The notes under the pieces were generated by a model. The model was not told where the DNA came from, searched no databases, and saw only the letters and a program-made list of their open reading frames with translations. From NCBI RefSeq assembly GCF_001544755.2, contig NZ_FCOF02000052.1, positions 1 through 40,642 on the forward strand: 40,642 bases of DNA, read 5' to 3'. The stretch comes from Caballeronia catudaia. Lineage in GTDB: Bacteria > Pseudomonadota > Gammaproteobacteria > Burkholderiales > Burkholderiaceae. The first letter of the stretch is position 1, and each line of letters begins with the position of its first letter. Below, piece after piece: positions 1 through 9,602 of this stretch. The translations under genes and the position numbers were made by a program.

Positions 1-111
1 CGACGCGGGCGTCTCGCGCAAGGCCGCCTGAATACCGTACCACCCGCGAACCTCGCAGATCGACAGAGCGTTCGCCGCGTCGAGTCAACGACTTTTACCC
101 GGAGCAATAGC

Positions 112-210
112 ACGAGTGCAAAAGACGTCAAGTTCCATGACGGTTCCCGCACGCGCATCGTCAAGGGTGTGAATGTGCTTGCCGACGCCGTGAAGGGATG
201 GATGATGTAA
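112..210 (+). pseudogene. groEL: groEL 5' fragment, start codon lost and truncated
   Basis: Reading from an ACG at 112, about 28 codons match the N-terminus of chaperonin GroEL: KDVKF near the start and VNVLADAVK near the end are the typical family sequence. After VK the frame runs into GWMM and a TAA at 208-210, whereas GroEL would go on for more than 500 residues. A good Shine-Dalgarno (GGAG) still sits 7 nt upstream, where an ATG is expected, so the start appears mutated to ACG. No GroES-like end is visible upstream. A relic of a groEL insertion or deletion is the simplest reading. Confidence 0.75.
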
Positions 211-359
211 TTAGTAATGCAGAATAACGACAAGTTCGTGGATATGCTTCAAGTAATCATTTTCCCAATTATTGATTCATTTCCTGACCGATACACAGGC
301 GCTCCGGCCGCGCTGCTGCAGTCTTCCTAGCTAGAAGGGACTTTTAGGTTTTTCTCCGA

Positions 360-388
360 CTAAACATCAATGGTGTCTCGACTATAAT
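360..388 (+). promoter_or_regulatory. Candidate sigma-70 promoter for the 460-residue gene
   Basis: A perfect -10 hexamer TATAAT lies at 383-388, 41 bases before the start codon at 430. The -35 region about 17 bp upstream is poor, so the call rests on the -10 and on position. The rest of 211-382 shows no convincing gene. Confidence 0.4.
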
Positions 389-429
389 CTTGAAGTTAGC
401 ACGTCAACGATTGCAGGGAGCCCTACCCC

Positions 430-1812
430 ATGAGTCAGCCCCGCGGGCGATATGCGGGATCTCGAGACAGCGGCCAGCGCCAGCCTCGCCATGTGAGCCA
501 ATCCTCGTCCAACCGACAGAGACAGACCTACACGAAGGCGCCTGCTCCAGACCCTGCTCAGACCGCCTCAATCTTCAAAACGCGTTCATTTCAGTTTCTG
601 GTCGATGCGGTGGGCGCCGAGAATATCGCGTTAGGGCTGAATTCCAGTATGACGCGGGTGGCCGAACTAATGAAAGGCGAAAGGTTCACGCCAGAGACCG
701 CTTTTCACATGGAAACCACACTCGGACTACCGCACGGCTTTTTCGATCAGCCTCATCCCGCGCTCACGCCCGAGACCATTGCTCGCCTGAAGTCACCGCT
801 CGACTTCGTACAAGCGGACGAAGAGCCGGAAGCAGAGTCTGAAGTACGTGAGCCTGCCCTTGACCTCAACGTCGGTCAACAACCATCGCTTGAAGTTCGT
901 TCGTCTGAGGACGCGGAAATGCCAAAGAAATTAGCGGGCGGCTCGCCCAGAGCGAGCAGGAATAATGAGGGCGAGATGGTCAAACAATCGAGCCGGGATG
1001 CTTCCCTCAAGGGTGCACCTTCGAAATCCAGAGCATCTCAAAAATCGACTCAGCAACACGCGCTGCTTTTGAACGACGGCGCCGATGTCGAAAGCATTCG
1101 ACGCGCTAACCTTCACATGCTGACGACCCGCAACGGATCGAAAGTAAGACTGGGTGTGGTCATGGCGTTAAGCGGATCCAACATGGCCCATCGGTTACAT
1201 GGCAAGAAACGCATGGACGATGTCGAAGCCGGCCGTTTCACGGAACGCCTTGGCTTGCCAGTCGGCTGGCTCGATACGCCACGCTCTGAAGCCGAGATCC
1301 CGGAGGCGGTGTCGCGTTTGCTCACCCCTGCTTCGCGAAGCCGCGCATCCGTTCAACACGACCAGACGCCTGTGCTCGCAACTCAGAACAGCGCGCCAAG
1401 GAAGCGTGCCGCAGCAAAGGCGCGCTCAGGAAGCACTCATCTGGACGACCAGGCCGAAACGCAAAGCTCAACTGTGTCGGCAAATGTCCCGAGCGAGGAA
1501 GAGACGATCGAAATTGGTCCGCAATATCACGCCGGTGATTCTCCTGGCGAGCTGGTCGGCCACTCACTTGAAGAAAGCGAGCGGCTTGTCCCACCCGCCT
1601 CGCCGATAACGATCGAGCCGTTGCCCGCCTCCGCCCTGCCCCAGCGAAAAACCATGCCGCTCTCCGCCCCTTCCGTGACCAGCTTGGACAATCTTCACGG
1701 TATCGAGCCGATCGCGGAAGCCCTGATCAAAACCCTAGCAGGCAAAGCACGCACGGGTCGATTGGACGAGTTGAAAGCGCTCGAGCTTTTGCAGCAAGCG
1801 ATATTGCTGTAA
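430..1812 (+). CDS. Hypothetical protein with two similar HTH-like modules
   Basis: 460 residues, not recognised as a named family. The ATG at 430 follows AGGGAG at good spacing. Two short helical modules of similar layout stand out: residues about 55-115 (FQFLVDAVG... to TIARLKSP) and about 220-295 (ANLHMLTTRNG... to AVSRLLTP). Each ends in a 'LGLP-x-G-[FW]-[FL]-D' turn (LGLPHGFFD and LGLPVGWLD), which suggests an ancient internal duplication of a Cro/C1-like helical unit. The linkers (120-215 and 295-420) are polar, charged and probably disordered. The C-terminal 40 residues are a predicted helix (PIAEALIKTLAGKA...). A DNA-binding or nucleoid-type regulator is an inference; no catalytic motif is seen. 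Confidence 0.75.
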   Translation: MSQPRGRYAGSRDSGQRQPRHVSQSSSNRQRQTYTKAPAPDPAQTASIFKTRSFQFLVDAVGAENIALGLNSSMTRVAELMKGERFTPETAFHMETTLGLPHGFFDQPHPALTPETIARLKSPLDFVQADEEPEAESEVREPALDLNVGQQPSLEVRSSEDAEMPKKLAGGSPRASRNNEGEMVKQSSRDASLKGAPSKSRASQKSTQQHALLLNDGADVESIRRANLHMLTTRNGSKVRLGVVMALSGSNMAHRLHGKKRMDDVEAGRFTERLGLPVGWLDTPRSEAEIPEAVSRLLTPASRSRASVQHDQTPVLATQNSAPRKRAAAKARSGSTHLDDQAETQSSTVSANVPSEEETIEIGPQYHAGDSPGELVGHSLEESERLVPPASPITIEPLPASALPQRKTMPLSAPSVTSLDNLHGIEPIAEALIKTLAGKARTGRLDELKALELLQQAILL

Positions 1813-1943
1813 CGGCGGGGCCGCAGTCGACGGCCATCGTGTTGCGATACCGGGTCCGGCGAGCGGCGCCAGCGCGAGCGACCCACCCGCTCTCTCTTTT
1901 GAGCGACGATTCAGCAAGCCTGAACGCTTGCCCCATCAAGCCC

Positions 1944-1981
1944 GCGCCGTTTCCGGCACGGCGCTGACTCGATAGTCGAGT
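1944..1981. terminator. Twin hairpins between convergent genes
   Basis: Two perfect inverted repeats lie between the convergent 460-residue gene and rpoD: 7-bp arms GCGCCGT/ACGGCGC (1944-1950 and 1958-1964) and 6-bp arms ACTCGA/TCGAGT (1967-1972 and 1976-1981). Neither is followed by a T run, so intrinsic termination is only a suggestion from position. Confidence 0.3.
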
Positions 1982-2032
1982 TGCGGTATCGATCTGGGAT
2001 CGACGCGGCACTGCGGCTCAACGCTCAAGAAC

Positions 2033-4090
<2,058 letters not shown>

Positions 4091-4289
4091 GCATTCTCCT
4101 TGGCAGGTGTGCTCGGCGACGGCGAGTCCGGCGGCTGAGAACATCGCGGCCGGCGCGTCAAAGACATTCAAGGGCTGAAGGCGGACGCGGCTTGTGATAT
4201 CGGAACGAGCGGGGGACGCGGCCCGCTGATACGAGCGGGCCGGATGAAATGGCGCATCAAGAGTCAGTGCGATGTGAGCACTGCCTAAA

Positions 4290-4319
4290 ATTATAGCACG
4301 AATTGCTGCGCCGCACCAA
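4290..4319 (-). promoter_or_regulatory. Extended -10 promoter of rpoD
   Basis: On the minus strand TGCTATAAT gives an extended -10 with a perfect TATAAT (4290-4295), and TTGGTG (4314-4319) lies 18 bp upstream as a -35. Transcription would start near 4284, leaving a leader of about 190 nt before the ATG at 4090. Confidence 0.6.
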
Positions 4320-4389
4320 ATAGAGGGGGCGTTCACGGTTCACCACGGCATCGCTGTGCTCAGCGACGACGAATGTTCGCCGCCCTTGG

Positions 4390-4539
4390 GTGCTGGATTT
4401 CCGCTCGCCCTTGAAGCGCATCGACGCCGCACTTCAGATGGCCGGCATCGACACGACGCAGCCGTTGCGTGCGCCCATCGAACGTTCGCAGGGCGACGAT
4501 GAGAATGACGCGCCGCGGCCGGCGCGACCGGGCGAGTGA
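4390..4539 (+). pseudogene. Unidentified coding remnant
   Basis: About 50 codons ending in TGA at 4537-4539 read as plausible protein (LDFRSPLKRIDAALQMAG...), with strong third-position G/C, but no start codon or ribosome binding site is found and the frame is not open into a sensible N-terminus. It could be the 3' end of a gene whose 5' part was replaced by the rpoD region. Family not recognised. Confidence 0.3.
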
Positions 4540-4847
4540 GATGGGTCGCTGGAGTGTTTCAGGTACCGCGCGGGTTCAGACGCCAAAGACGGCACCAGGC
4601 GGGTCAATGCGCAATACCGCTCGGGGCGATCGACCCATTGGATAAAAGCTCAAATGCAACTTGCGACAGGCGTTCGGCGGGGGCGTTCAGATGAGGTGCG
4701 GCATCCGGTGTTCCAAGCGCCCCGCGAAGACACAGCAGCGAGCGCAGTCACGGAAGCGAAGGTTGTCGACGCCCCGACTTCTGGTGTTGTCGGTTCTACC
4801 CGCGAAAGTCCCGGCCCGCCTGCGCCCTCCCCGCTTCGGTCTGCATC
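4540..4847. other. Gap with no supported gene
   Basis: No convincing reading frame, RNA gene or repeat. The right edge may be the decayed 3' side of the gene that starts at 5097. Confidence 0.5.
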
Positions 4848-5097
4848 TCACGACTCGCTGCAGGACGGATAGCCGTGCGCGTCGAGCACCTGCTACATTG
4901 TCGAATGCCTCCCACGAGCCCGGCCGACTCTGCATCATCGCGGCGTCTTCCGCCAAAAGCGTCAGCAGTTTCTTCACATTCAGCTCGCCGTGCGTGTTCG
5001 CCCCGCCGCTGCTTTTGTGCGCCGCGTTGCAGCGGGCGACCACCGAGCGCAGGGCGGCATGCACGCTATCGTCCAGTTCCAACTCAATCCTGACCAT
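4848..5097 (-). pseudogene. Small hypothetical protein, 3' end frameshifted
   Basis: Starts at ATG 5097 with TGAGGA as ribosome binding site, overlapping the stop of the upstream gene. The first 70 or so residues (VRIELELDDSVHAAL..., then ELNVKKLLTLLAEDAAMMQSRPGSWEA) look like a genuine small Burkholderiaceae family. Straight after SWEA the frame turns to arginine-rich nonsense and stays open to 4687, while the +1 frame reads TM-amber-QVLDAHGY...S and stops at TGA 4848-4850. A small indel plus a CAG-to-TAG change therefore seem to have broken the 3' end. That the family normally ends with a VL-x-x-HGY-type tail is from memory and should be checked. Function unknown. Confidence 0.45.
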
Positions 5098-5104
5098 CGT
5101 GTCC

Positions 5105-5401
5105 TCAGGGTTTCACATCGCAAGCTGCAGTCGAAGGCTCTTGAAAACGCCGCGCCAAGACGCGCACCGTTTTTTTGCGCGCATCGAATACGCAGGCGCC
5201 GGGACCGTCGAACATGATCCCCGACTGCATCTCGAATAGGCATCCGGCGGCCCCATCTCCCGAGCGCCACAGTTCACGCATGGATCGGGGCTCGCCAAAC
5301 AGAAATGACGCATTCCATTCAGACCGGGTCGTCGGCTGCCGGCGCGGGAAGAGCCACAGACGTCGCCTTGAAGCACGGGTAGGATTCGCAGAACTCCGCA
5401 T
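5105..5401 (-). CDS. Hypothetical protein, partner of the next gene
   Basis: 98 residues from ATG 5401 (start uncertain, weak ribosome binding site). The C-terminal 70 residues look coding (EWNASFLFGEPRSMRELW..., GCLFEMQSGIMFDGPG). The stop at 5105-5107 lies 7 nt before the next start at 5097, and its TGA forms part of that gene's TGAGGA ribosome binding site, which argues for a two-gene operon. Function not recognised. Confidence 0.4.
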   Translation of the reverse strand: MRSSANPTRASRRRLWLFPRRQPTTRSEWNASFLFGEPRSMRELWRSGDGAAGCLFEMQSGIMFDGPGACVFDARKKTVRVLARRFQEPSTAACDVKP

Positions 5402-5434
5402 GACGCGGAACTCTCTTCGATGTTTTTTTGCCGC

Positions 5435-5920
5435 ATGCCTTCTCGCCGCCCACATTCTCGACCTTCCCGTGCGTCCTCGCGCAAGCCCCTCAACAAAGCC
5501 ATGTTGCTGCCGATGCCAGAGACCGCGGCGCGAGAAATCTCCCTGGTGAATCATCTGACCTTTGTCGCATGTCGAAGTGGCTCCGGCTCTGCGTATTTGT
5601 TCAATGAACTGATCCGGATGATCTATCTCGCCTACTATATTCAGGACGCGGGCTTTGGCGACACCGACTTGATCATCTACGCGTGCGCAGAGGCGGCCAT
5701 GGAGCGCGTTTTGCAACGCGCCGAACACGCGCGGGCTTGGACACTCGACGCCAACGACATCCCGCTTTTCGAGGCAGTGCTGCGCCAATCGGATCGTCAG
5801 CTCGCAAACGCACCAAGGCACGTTCATCTTGGCGCCCGCCACCGACTCGACTGTTTCGCTGCCAGTGATCGAACCTCCCCGCTGCGTGCCGCGGCGACCA
5901 GCCACTCAGCTGGCCACTAA
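5435..5920 (+). CDS. Hypothetical small helical protein of a Burkholderia family
   Basis: 161 residues from ATG 5435; alternative starts are 5420 and 5501, none with a clear ribosome binding site. The core is PLNKAMLLPMPE..., then helices (VNHLTFVACRSGSGSAYLFNELIRMIYLAYYIQDAG and IYACAEAAMERVLQRAE), then a WTLDANDIPLFEAVLRQSDRQLANAP segment. From memory this matches a family common in Burkholderiaceae, often labelled 'Fis family regulator' without good reason. No DNA-binding motif is obvious. A GCCGGC hairpin follows the stop directly. Confidence 0.55.
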   Translation: MPSRRPHSRPSRASSRKPLNKAMLLPMPETAAREISLVNHLTFVACRSGSGSAYLFNELIRMIYLAYYIQDAGFGDTDLIIYACAEAAMERVLQRAEHARAWTLDANDIPLFEAVLRQSDRQLANAPRHVHLGARHRLDCFAASDRTSPLRAAATSHSAGH

Positions 5921-6442
5921 GCCGGCACTGAGCCGGCCTTGGGACGGTGCCTACCACGCCGGGAAACCGATTTTTGCCCAAGGTATATCAATGCGCACGG
6001 ATTTCGTTTCGTTTGATACGCACGAACGCCCAACAGGGATATTGAGGCAATACGGGCCGCAAAATGGTGATGTAAGGTGCGTGCCGACCCATGGTCGCGT
6101 GAAACAATGCGCGATTTCGCCGCGATTTCGTCGAAAATCTGTTTTATAACAACCGGTTAGGCTCGAACGCCATTTTCGCAGCAATGTTTCACACCGAGTT
6201 AATCCCTAGGATCGCGTGAATCCACGAGGAATGTAGGACTCCGTATGATTCTTCTGCGATCATTGAGCGGTTTGGGTGGTGAAGCGTCTGGTTGCATCGG
6301 GCGGACTGTCTCGCTGCGCGCGCGGCTCGACCGGTGAAGGACGCACGCGAACGAGAGCGCGATGTGCGGGTCCGGAGACGGTTCGATGGGCGGACATCGT
6401 CGGCGCCTGCCGGACGATGACTGCCCATTTTTCCGCGAGTGC
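5921..6442. other. Gap with one hairpin, no gene seen
   Basis: Begins with a 6-bp GCCGGC inverted repeat (5921-5926 and 5932-5937, 5-nt loop) directly after the upstream stop, a possible weak terminator without a T run. The rest, up to the stop of cspA, shows no supported gene. Confidence 0.4.
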
Positions 6443-6646
6443 TTACGCCGGCTTGATATTCGCTGCCTGCTTGCCCTTCGGACCCATCTTCTCGTCGAAC
6501 GTCACCTTCTGCCCTTCCTTGAGTGTCTTAAAACCTTCGGCGCGGATTTCCGAGAAATGGGCGAACAAATCGTCACCCCCGCCATCAGGCGTAATGAAGC
6601 CAAAACCCTTGTCGTCCTTGAACCACTTGACCGTACCAGTTGCCAT
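6443..6646 (-). CDS. cspA: Cold-shock protein, CspA family
   Basis: 67 residues, the usual size for this single-domain OB-fold family. The start ATG at 6646 gives the canonical TGTVKWFKDDKGFGFITPDGGG-type opening with both RNA-binding motifs (KGFGFI for RNP1 and LFAHFSEI in place of the usual VFVHFS). These proteins bind single-stranded RNA and act as RNA chaperones in the cytoplasm. The Shine-Dalgarno is weak (AGGT). It is monocistronic, with long non-coding DNA on both sides. Many such paralogues occur in Burkholderia, so the symbol is a family label. Confidence 0.95.
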   Translation of the reverse strand: MATGTVKWFKDDKGFGFITPDGGGDDLFAHFSEIRAEGFKTLKEGQKVTFDEKMGPKGKQAANIKPA

Positions 6647-7324
6647 TTTTGTTGACCTAAAAAGTTGAAGACGGCCCCGCCCTCGCGAGCGCCGGACGCT
6701 ATCTTGACCTGCTCGCACGCACTAGGCAACCGAGAAGATCATGACGCGGCCCCCTTCCGAATAATCAGTCTGAATGCCATTGCGTGCGCCTTGGGTGAAC
6801 TCGCTCGCCCTTCCCTGCATCGCCCCATGGCGCGCGAAAACGGTACAAACGGCTGCCGTGCGCAGCCTTCGATCGACCACTCGATGCGCGCCTGGATCGA
6901 TGGTTGGACCCACCGCGACGCGCAGGCGACGCCTCTCGCCCACCGGTCGGCGCGAATGAACCGAGCACGGAGGGCCCAGATGCGCGTGTGATGACGTCGA
7001 CTCGACCGCTGTCCTTCGGTCCGTTTAATGACCTGCCAATGAGTGGGTGGCGGCGCCGTGTCCGGCGTCCAGGCGCCAGAGGCCGTTCTGAGACCCTTCA
7101 CTTGGTTGCGGCGTCCGCGTCGAATCCGGCGCCAATTCGGTGCCCGAGGCTACCAGCCTCGCGCCTCGCGACGCGCTGCCGGCGCGGGGCTGAATGTCAC
7201 GACCGGTCCGACGTCTCCGCGGCACGAAACGCGCTGCTCACGCGATTCGATCGGTCATTGGCCGCGCCGTCGTGCGTGGCCGCTTATCGTCGGCTCACGA
7301 GATCTGAACCGGCCAGCAGACATC

Positions 7325-7346
7325 AACGGACGGCCCACCGTCCGTT
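7325..7346. repeat. Perfect 9-bp-arm hairpin
   Basis: AACGGACGG (7325-7333), loop CCCA, CCGTCCGTT (7338-7346). No T run follows on either strand, so it is not an obvious terminator. It is the tightest hairpin in the gene-free stretch beside rep. Confidence 0.55.
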
Positions 7347-7906
7347 CCACCGAGTCCAGTTTCGCGATCCCCAGTTCCGGCCGGCAAAGCCTCCAGAACG
7401 CCACACCGGCGCTGCCACGTTTCGTCTGAAAGCGTGGACTTTCCGTACTCGCGGCAGGCGATGTTGCACGCCAAGGTTGCCGCTAAGCGCCGTACCGATC
7501 GTCCGACAGCGTCGCTTCTTGTGCGGCGCTATGGACCATTGTTGGTCGTCTGGGGACGGCTGCAGAGGTCGTCCGCACGTCGGCACTCTACGAGTGAACG
7601 GCGCGGACAATTCGCGTAGTCGGTCTGGCCAGGACCGTGAGCCGCTTGGGGTTCGCCCCGGCATTTCGCTCGCGTGACGCCTGGCACTTCCTCGTCTGCC
7701 TGCGGACTCTAGCGAATAGGTGCGCGGCACGAATGATCGGCGCGGGGACCGCGGACATCTTGAGACCGGCACGCCTACCGGCGCAGCGATCGTCGATGAG
7801 CATTCGCTTCTGGTCCTTAGCATTGTTCACCGCCCGACCCGGTGCTCCGCGTCGGCGGCTCGCTTCGCCTGCATTGCCCGTGCGCTCGATGTTGGCGTAC
7901 CGCCCG

Positions 7907-7936
7907 TCTCACCCCGTCGTCTCACCCCGTCGTCTC
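7907..7936 (+). repeat. Tandem 13-bp repeat, 2.3 copies
   Basis: TCTCACCCCGTCG occurs twice head to tail (7907-7919 and 7920-7932) and begins a third time (TCTC at 7933). The spacing is shorter than most plasmid iterons, and no further copies are seen. Confidence 0.6.
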
Positions 7937-8166
7937 GCTCAGATTGTGCCGTCCCGGCGCCTCGATCGCCGTCTTGAGAGCGGGTTTTCGAGCGCCCGTC
8001 GCACCTGCGCATGCGGGCAATGTGCGGAGTTTTGTGGACATGATCTTTCTATTGCAGCAAGCGAGTCGGCCCCGTCCAAGTGCCGTGCTCGGCCGTGCGT
8101 TCGTTGATCTCGCGCGACGCCGGGGCGATTCATGCGGATACTCAGACGGCGGTCGCGTACGCCACG

Positions 8167-9351
8167 TCACGCGCCCGCTGCCCGCACTTTCAGGAGCTCA
8201 CGCAGGCCGGCGATGTGCGCCCGCACCGCACCCGTCACCGGCGGCTTTGGGTGAGTCAGCGGTGCCGTGCAAGGCTGTGTTTTGCCGAGCGCCTCGCGTT
8301 GCGCGTGGGCGAAGCGCTCGAGATCGAGCGCGGTGGCTGGGCGAAGTTTCCCGGACGCGAGCGCCGTCGCAAACGACGGCATCCATCCGGCGGCCTGCCG
8401 ACCAATGCGCTCCGTGAGGCTAAAGATCGTCAACGAGTCACCACCGGCCCCGATCACGAACTGCCGCGCGTCGTCCGCGTCGATGAACGTGCGGCCGGCA
8501 TGTTGGAGGGCAACGGCCTGGGCGTCCACGCGCTGCTGCGCGCGCGCTTGCTCGGCATGGTGGTCGGCGTTCCGACGGCGCACCAGCAGGGCGAAATCGA
8601 CCGGATTGCGGAGCAGGGCGCGCAGGTAGTTGATCGGCGCCTTGGCGAGCTTGAGGTGATCCCAGGTGGCTTCCACGACATCGGAGAGGCGCTTGCCGTG
8701 CTCACGCGCCTCGCGCATGAGTTTGAAAATCAAGAAATCAAAAAAACCCAGGGTGCGCAGGCGCTGAAGATCCGCAGGCAGTTGGCCCGGTTGTCTCTTT
8801 TGAAAAACAGAAGGGCTTAGATCCTTATATATTCCACCGTCTGCCACATTGGCAGACGGTATATACAGAGAAGCCTGGGCCGATGCGGGTGCGGTTGATG
8901 AGGGCGTCTGGGCGGGTCCGTTCTCGTGCGTGCGCGGAGGCTCAATGAGTCCGAGGAGAGCTGCGGCATGTTCAGTGAGATGAAGGTAGGCGCGACCAAA
9001 CAGGCCGGCTTCGACATAGCGGCCCTGCGGACGACGCTCGATGAGTCCAGCGATCTCGAGATCGTCGAGACTGCGATAGAACGTGCGCATTGATTGCAGG
9101 GCGCGGCCCGTGAGCAGCTCACGGCGCGCAAAGATGGCACCGAACGGTTTGGCAGCGTCGACGGTACGAGCGAGGGCAGAGAGCACAGCGCGAGCGCGCG
9201 GCGGAATCTGTTCGATGTGCGCGGCGCGAAACGCCGCCCGGAAGATGATCCAGGGCAGGTTGGTCGAGTCACAGCGAAAAGCGGTGAGGGCGGCCGAATC
9301 TTCGGGGTGTGCTTCACCCTCGCCAGCAACGAAGCGTTGCGCGATAGACAT
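8167..9351 (-). CDS. rep: Plasmid replication initiator protein (winged-helix)
   Basis: 394 residues from ATG 9351. Residues about 30-140 form a winged-helix region: RARAVLSALARTVD..., then RTFYRSLDDLEIAGLIERRPQGRYV with a recognition helix and wing, as in phage O/RepA/RepC initiators. The C-terminal half is basic and helical. It lies directly downstream of parA-parB on the same strand. No Shine-Dalgarno precedes the ATG; the leader is overlapped by a candidate antisense RNA, so translation is probably controlled by leader structure. The length is close to alphaproteobacterial RepC. The coding region carries a 25-bp palindrome in AT-rich DNA that may be the origin. The initiator role is inferred from fold and context. 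Confidence 0.75.
   Translation of the reverse strand: MSIAQRFVAGEGEAHPEDSAALTAFRCDSTNLPWIIFRAAFRAAHIEQIPPRARAVLSALARTVDAAKPFGAIFARRELLTGRALQSMRTFYRSLDDLEIAGLIERRPQGRYVEAGLFGRAYLHLTEHAAALLGLIEPPRTHENGPAQTPSSTAPASAQASLYIPSANVADGGIYKDLSPSVFQKRQPGQLPADLQRLRTLGFFDFLIFKLMREAREHGKRLSDVVEATWDHLKLAKAPINYLRALLRNPVDFALLVRRRNADHHAEQARAQQRVDAQAVALQHAGRTFIDADDARQFVIGAGGDSLTIFSLTERIGRQAAGWMPSFATALASGKLRPATALDLERFAHAQREALGKTQPCTAPLTHPKPPVTGAVRAHIAGLRELLKVRAAGA
8836..8860. repeat. 25-bp palindrome inside rep, candidate origin or binding site
   Basis: ACCGTCTGCCA (8836-8846), CAT, TGGCAGACGGT (8850-8860) is a perfect 11-bp inverted repeat. It is flanked by TATATATT on the left and ATATACA on the right, rare AT-rich patches in this GC-rich gene. 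A protein-binding dyad plus easily melted DNA fits an origin or centromere-like site within rep. Confidence 0.6.
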
Positions 9352-9388
9352 GTCAAGCGGTCCATTACGGTAAATGGATGGGTTTTGC

Positions 9389-9416
9389 TTGACTGTCGAT
9401 CTTGTTGCGCTACACT
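9389..9416 (+). promoter_or_regulatory. Promoter of candidate antisense RNA
   Basis: TTGACT (9389-9394), 16-bp spacer, TACACT (9411-9416). It points against rep, inside the parB-rep gap, and would start RNA near 9423. Confidence 0.5.
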
Positions 9417-9422
9417 CCGGGG

Positions 9423-9530
9423 TGTCTGTAGTCCCTTTCCAGTTTCCAGCTGGGGAGTAGTGCGGCAAGGTTTCCAGCCAAGCCCACAATCGCAAAGGCC
9501 CTCAGTTTCCAGCTGCGGGCCTTTGTCTTT
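9423..9530 (+). ncRNA. Candidate countertranscribed RNA controlling rep
   Basis: A rightward RNA of roughly 105 nt is framed by a sigma-70-like promoter and an intrinsic-type terminator, fully antisense to the rep mRNA leader. Such RNAs set copy number in repABC, IncFII and IncI plasmids by changing the fold of the rep leader. The RNA contains CAGTTTCCAGCTG twice, giving a palindromic CAGCTG and a common TTTCC tract that could form loop-loop contacts. This is inferred from sequence; no such RNA is known to me for this replicon. Confidence 0.5.
9440..9515. repeat. 13-bp direct repeat in rep leader (two copies plus a partial)
   Basis: CAGTTTCCAGCTG occurs exactly at 9440-9452 and 9503-9515; a shorter relative, TTTCCAGCC, is at 9471-9479. 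The right copy forms the loop of the antisense RNA's terminator hairpin. Confidence 0.7.
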
Positions 9531-9532
9531 CT
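9494..9532 (+). terminator. Intrinsic terminator of the antisense RNA
   Basis: Arms AAAGGCCC (9494-9501) and GGGCCTTT (9517-9524), with inner CAG/CTG pairing, are followed by TTTGTCTTTCT on the plus strand. Read leftward, the same hairpin is a stem in the rep mRNA leader. Confidence 0.6.
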
Positions 9533-9536
9533 AGCC

Positions 9537-9551
9537 TCAAACTTTCTTCAT
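9537..9551 (-). CDS. Possible 4-residue leader peptide (MKKV) before rep
   Basis: ATG at 9551 is preceded by GGAG at 6-nt spacing and reads M-K-K-V-stop, just upstream of the structured rep leader. Short translated leaders (Tap, RepY) couple ribosome movement to rep expression in IncF and IncI plasmids. A frame this short can arise by chance; the good ribosome binding site is the reason to record it. Confidence 0.3.
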   Translation of the reverse strand: MKKV

Positions 9552-9602
9552 TTCGTTCTCCGTTAGCGGCTGCGTAGTACGAAGATCTTAAAAATCAATA
9601 AT

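Larger units (their letters stand above)
6647..8166. other. 1.5-kb stretch without a supported gene
   Basis: Open frames here are all overlapping arginine-rich shadows of GC-rich DNA and none has a ribosome binding site or familiar motif. The stretch lies just downstream of the rep gene and holds a 9-bp-arm hairpin (7325-7346) and a 13-bp tandem repeat (7907-7936). It could contain regulatory or replication sites. Confidence 0.5.

Noticed and set aside
217..330. 37-codon frame after the groEL fragment
   Set aside because: No ribosome binding site and no recognisable sequence; too short to call.
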